Origin: Streptomyces anulatus
Lineage (GTDB): Bacteria > Actinomycetota > Actinomycetes > Streptomycetales > Streptomycetaceae
Assembly (NCBI RefSeq): GCF_014650675.1
Contig: NZ_BMVK01000002.1
Location: 725,880-789,879, forward strand
DNA length: 64,000 bases
Reading direction: 5' to 3'
Every line of letters begins with the position of its first letter. Position 1 is the first letter of the stretch. Below the pieces are notes generated by a model. It was not told where the DNA came from, searched no databases, and worked only from the letters and a program-made list of their open reading frames with translations. The translations under genes were made by a program, and so were the position numbers. Below are positions 61,105 to 64,000 of this stretch, piece after piece.

Positions 61105-62208
61105 ATGGAGATTCTGTTGTTCCTGCTCGCGATGTGCCTGTTCGCGGCGGTCGTAGGCCCCTGGGTCATGCGCCGCCGGGGCGGTATCCGCCAGGTCGCC
61201 CCCGGTTCGCCGGACGCCGCCGATCCGGACACGTACGGCTTCGCCCGCCAGGAGGAGCTGGACGTCCGGATGCCCGGCCCCGACCAGGACCTCCTGGACG
61301 TGCTCGACGTCGTCCAGGGCACCCAGGACTGGCGGGCGGCCTCCCAGCTGCTCGCGGGGACGCCGAAGGAGGGCGAGGTCCGCTGGCAGCGGATCCAGGC
61401 CTTCGCGGGCGCGGCCTCGCTGGAGCTGGCGCAGCGGCCCGGGGTGGGCGGCGCGTGGCTGCGGACCTGGCGCGCGGAGTCCCCGAAGGACGCGGGCGGG
61501 GCGGCGGTGCACGCGGAGTTCCTGGTGCAGCAGGCGTGGCGGTCCTCGTCGGCGGGGAGCGACGACTTCCGGATTATTCTGGAGGAGGCCCGCACGGTCT
61601 GCGGCGAGGCGGCCCTCCTGGCGCCGGGCGACCCCGTCCCGTACATCGTGGAGCTGGCGGTGGCCCGGGGGCTCGGCTACACCCCCGAGCAGTTCGACCA
61701 GCTCTGGGCGAAGATCATCGACCGGGCTCCGGCCCATATGGGCGCGCATATCGCGGCGTTGCACTTCCACTCCGAGAGGTGGCACGGCTCGCGCGCGGAG
61801 GCCGACGCCTTCGCCACGGCCGCCGCCGCGCGCGCCCCGCAGGGCTCGCTGCTCGCGGCGCTGCCGCTGTTCGCGGTGTACGAGCACCTGCCGGAGGTCA
61901 ACCTCGTGCAGGGCTTCTACCGGGGCCAGGTGGTGACCAAGGCGGTCGAGGGCGCGATGTTCGCGGTGCACGCGGCGCGGTCGGACGATCCGATGCTGGC
62001 CCATGTCCGCCATCTGCTGGTGCTGTTCCTGGTCCACATGGAGCGCTGGTCGGAGGCGATGCACCAGCTGATCCGGATCGACGGCCACGTGGGCGCGCTG
62101 CCGTGGACGGCGGACGCGGACCCGGCCGCGCAGTACACGGTCTACCGGGCGCTGGCGGTCGCCGGCTACGAGGCGAACGGCGGCAGCCCGGCGACGCTGC
62201 CGCACTGA
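61105..62208 (+). CDS. Membrane-anchored TPR-like protein of unknown function
   Basis: A 367-residue protein with an N-terminal membrane helix (EILLFLLAMCLFAAVVGPWVM) and a long all-helical cytoplasmic region rich in Ala, Trp and Leu (VQGTQDWRAASQLLAGTPKEGE, AAVHAEFLVQQAWRS, MLAHVRHLLVLFLVHMERWSEAMHQLIRIDGHVG). It has the look of degenerate TPR repeats. GGAG lies just before ATG 61105. No enzymatic motif seen. Family not recognised. Confidence 0.8.
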   Translation: MEILLFLLAMCLFAAVVGPWVMRRRGGIRQVAPGSPDAADPDTYGFARQEELDVRMPGPDQDLLDVLDVVQGTQDWRAASQLLAGTPKEGEVRWQRIQAFAGAASLELAQRPGVGGAWLRTWRAESPKDAGGAAVHAEFLVQQAWRSSSAGSDDFRIILEEARTVCGEAALLAPGDPVPYIVELAVARGLGYTPEQFDQLWAKIIDRAPAHMGAHIAALHFHSERWHGSRAEADAFATAAAARAPQGSLLAALPLFAVYEHLPEVNLVQGFYRGQVVTKAVEGAMFAVHAARSDDPMLAHVRHLLVLFLVHMERWSEAMHQLIRIDGHVGALPWTADADPAAQYTVYRALAVAGYEANGGSPATLPH

Positions 62209-62222
62209 TCTCCGTACGGGGA

Positions 62223-63452
62223 TCACGTCCTGGCGGGCGCGGGCGCGGGTTCAGGCGCGGGTGCGGGGGCCCGGCCTGCCGCCGTGGTCACCAGCGCACC
62301 GGCCACGAGAGCCGCGCCCGTCCCCATGACCGCCGTGACGCCGACGCGGTCCGCGACCAGTCCGCCGGCCAGCGCCCCGAGCGCGATGGCTCCGTTGAAC
62401 ACCCCGACGAACAGCGAGGAGGCGGCCTCGCGGGCGTCGGGGGCGGCGAGCAGCACCCAGGTCTGCGTGGCCACCGAGACACCGCCGTAGCCGAGGCCCC
62501 AGACCGCCATCAGTACGGCTGCGAGGGCGGGGGAACCGCCCAGCCACGGCAGAGCGGCCACGGTGGGCGCCAGGACCGTGCCGATCACCAGCAGCGTCGT
62601 GCGCGGTGAGCGGGCGGCTCCGGCCCCGGCGAGGAAGTTCCCGGCCACTCCGGCGATTCCGTACACCAGGAGCAGGGCGCCGATCGTGCCCGCTCCGACG
62701 CCGGTGACGTCCTCCAGGACCGGCCTGACGTAGGTGTACGCGGCGAAGTGCCCGGTGACGAGGAGGCCGACGACGAGGAGACCGGTGCGCAGCCGGGGGT
62801 CGCGGGTCAGCCGCAGCACCCCGCCGAGCGGAACCGTGCGCTCGGCGGGCAGCCGGGGCAGCAGGAGCGCCGCCGCGACCAGCACCACGGCCCCGAGCCC
62901 GGCGGCCGCCAGGAACGCGGCGCGCCAGCCCGCGAGGGCGCCGAGGTACGTTCCGGCGGGGACGCCCAGGACGGACGCCACGGCGATGCCGCTGAAGACC
63001 AGGGAGGTGGCGGCGCCGGCGGACTTCGCCGGGACCAGGCGCACCGCGAGCCCCGCCGCGACGGCCCAGACGCCGCCCATGCCGATGCCGACCAGGACGC
63101 GGGCGACGACCATGGTCCCGAAGTCCGGCGCCCAGGCCGCACCGAGGTTGCCGACGACCAGCACCGCGACCAGCACGCACAGGGCCGTACGCCGGTCGGC
63201 GCGGCCGAGCAGCGGGACGAGGGCGGGGGCCGAGAGGGCCGCGACGAGGCCGGTGATGGTCAGCGTCAGACCGGCCACGCCCTCCGGGACGCCGAGCGAG
63301 CGGCCCATCGGCGTGAGCAGCCCGACGGGCAGCATCTCGGACGTGACCACCGTGAACGTGCCGAGCGCGAGGGCCGCCACACCCGGCCAGCCGTTGCGGG
63401 AGGGCGCCGGGCGGGCGGCCCGGGCTGCTGAGGATTCCTGAACCTGCGTCAT
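62223..63452 (-). CDS. MFS-family (DHA1-type) drug/sugar efflux transporter
   Basis: A 409-residue major facilitator with twelve membrane helices. The family motif in loop 2-3 is GRADRRTALC, and helix 5 has the antiporter-type VASVLGVPAGTYLG. Overall similarity is to the DHA1/AraJ-type drug-proton antiporters. The Pro/Ala-rich C-terminus is variable. Start taken at ATG 63452; a longer frame starts at 63464. It is divergent from a LysR-type regulator that probably controls it. Substrate unknown. Confidence 0.9.
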   Translation of the reverse strand: MTQVQESSAARAARPAPSRNGWPGVAALALGTFTVVTSEMLPVGLLTPMGRSLGVPEGVAGLTLTITGLVAALSAPALVPLLGRADRRTALCVLVAVLVVGNLGAAWAPDFGTMVVARVLVGIGMGGVWAVAAGLAVRLVPAKSAGAATSLVFSGIAVASVLGVPAGTYLGALAGWRAAFLAAAGLGAVVLVAAALLLPRLPAERTVPLGGVLRLTRDPRLRTGLLVVGLLVTGHFAAYTYVRPVLEDVTGVGAGTIGALLLVYGIAGVAGNFLAGAGAARSPRTTLLVIGTVLAPTVAALPWLGGSPALAAVLMAVWGLGYGGVSVATQTWVLLAAPDAREAASSLFVGVFNGAIALGALAGGLVADRVGVTAVMGTGAALVAGALVTTAAGRAPAPAPEPAPAPART

Positions 63453-63496
63453 GTCCCCAGCCAATCGGGGGCGGGGGCCGGGAACAACGGCCGAAC

Positions 63497-63514
63497 CCTC
63501 ATCCTTCTATGAGG
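63497..63514. promoter_or_regulatory. Candidate LysR operator
   Basis: Perfect inverted repeat CCTCAT-CCTTCT-ATGAGG in the 109-bp gap between the divergent MFS and LysR genes. Its size and position fit a LysR-type regulator site. Confidence 0.55.
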
Positions 63515-63561
63515 TGGACTCATCGATCCGGAGCTGATCCGGGCCAGGAAAGCGGGGCCGC

Positions 63562-64000
63562 ATGAGCAACCCGGAGATCCGGGAGCTGGAGGCGTTCCTC
63601 GCGCTGGCCGAGGAGCTGCACTTCGGCCGGGCCGGAGAGCGGCTCTTTCTCTCGCAGAGCCGGATCAGCCAACTGCTGCGGGCCCTGGAGAGCAGGATCG
63701 GCGGCCGGCTGGTCGACCGCACGAGCCGCCGGGTCCGGCTCACCCCGCTCGGCGAACAGCTCCACGCGGGTCTGCGTCCCGCCTTCGACGCGATCGTCGC
63801 GACGATCGACGAGGTGCGGGAGGTGGCACGGGGCGTCGGCGGCGTGTTCCGCGTCGGTTTCCAGGGGACGGCGAACGACCCGTTCATGCGGGCGGTCACG
63901 GCCTTCCGGGACGGGCACCCCGACTGCGCCGCCGAGATCGTGGAGATCCCGCTCTCCGACCCGTTCGGCGCGGTGCACCGCGGGGAGGTGGACGCGGCGG
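63562..64000 (+). CDS. LysR-family regulator, C-terminus off the right edge
   Basis: 146 residues are visible from ATG 63562. The N-terminal helix-turn-helix ELEAFLALAEELHFGRAGERLFLSQSRISQLLRALESRIGGRLVDRTSRRVRLTPLG is characteristic of LysR regulators. The start of the effector-binding domain (FRVGFQGTANDPFMRAVTAFRDGHPDC) follows. The gene is divergent from the MFS exporter gene. The remainder lies beyond the window. Confidence 0.92.
   Translation, partial: MSNPEIRELEAFLALAEELHFGRAGERLFLSQSRISQLLRALESRIGGRLVDRTSRRVRLTPLGEQLHAGLRPAFDAIVATIDEVREVARGVGGVFRVGFQGTANDPFMRAVTAFRDGHPDCAAEIVEIPLSDPFGAVHRGEVDAA

Noticed and set aside
1..64000. tRNA or rRNA genes
   Set aside because: No cloverleaf arms with a GTTC-type T loop in the right spacing and no rRNA-like sequence were recognised by eye; a short tRNA could still be missed without a covariance-model scan.

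Overview
The window is about 64 kb of high-GC actinobacterial chromosome and almost certainly comes from Streptomyces or a close relative. The signs are strong GC bias at third codon positions, GTG and TTG starts, mycothiol metabolism (mca), a DasR-type operator in front of a secreted chitinase, and an IclR/HxlR/MarR/LysR-rich regulator set. I see no rRNA, tRNA, CRISPR array, complete insertion sequence or secondary-metabolite cluster.

Layout. (1) 1-11.5 kb, leftward: a Flp/Tad pilus locus with a zinc-ribbon protein, CpaB, CpaE/TadZ, two TadE-like pseudopilins, CpaF/TadA ATPase, TadB, TadC, a sensor kinase and LuxR-type regulator, a Flp pilin, a TadG-like protein and a lipoprotein cut by the left edge. 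The ATPase gene is broken by a frameshift at a short deletion that also removes the Walker B segment. (2) 11.9-13.9 kb: a secreted GH18 chitinase with a DasR-box-like promoter. (3) 14-22.6 kb: an atypical Nramp-like transporter, then a divergent catabolic cluster. GntP permease, RidA, IclR regulator and a 2-keto-3-deoxygluconate-type PfkB kinase are read leftward; a fold-III PLP deaminase and an N-acyl-D-amino-acid deacylase are read rightward. I read the cluster as a candidate route for N-acetyl-D-glucosaminate (C1-oxidised GlcNAc, an oxidised-chitin product) to 2-keto-3-deoxy-6-phosphogluconate.

(4) 22.7-28.5 kb: secreted trypsin-like protease, HxlR regulator with a Gly-Val repeat tail, NAD-dependent reductase, small proteins, arylamine N-acetyltransferase and an AlaA-type aminotransferase. 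(5) 28.6-33.4 kb: a four-gene operon coding for a membrane-anchored binding-protein-like protein, TelA, a lipoprotein fusing a substrate-binding-like domain to a VWA domain, and an XpaC-like protein. (6) 33.5-38.4 kb: GTP-dependent PEP carboxykinase, hemolysin III-like membrane protein and a YyaL-type thioredoxin-domain protein.

(7) 38.6-43.5 kb: a Uma2 nuclease-like gene followed by a STAND-type NTPase of visibly lower GC, then about 1.6 kb of decayed sequence; this looks like acquired DNA. (8) 43.5-51.2 kb: membrane protein, a Flp-pilin N-terminus fused to a large ectodomain with three repeats, a septum-formation-domain protein, a large NB-ARC/TPR protein with an altered P-loop, and a compound 14-bp minisatellite. 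(9) 51.3-64 kb: core genes: mca, DUF4307, greA, DUF899, DrrAB-type ABC transporter, ilvA, MarR, a sigma-like factor with a small membrane partner, DUF1059, cystathionine gamma-synthase, a TPR-like membrane protein, and an MFS exporter divergent from a LysR regulator cut by the right edge. Gene boundaries are often marked by strong hairpin terminators.
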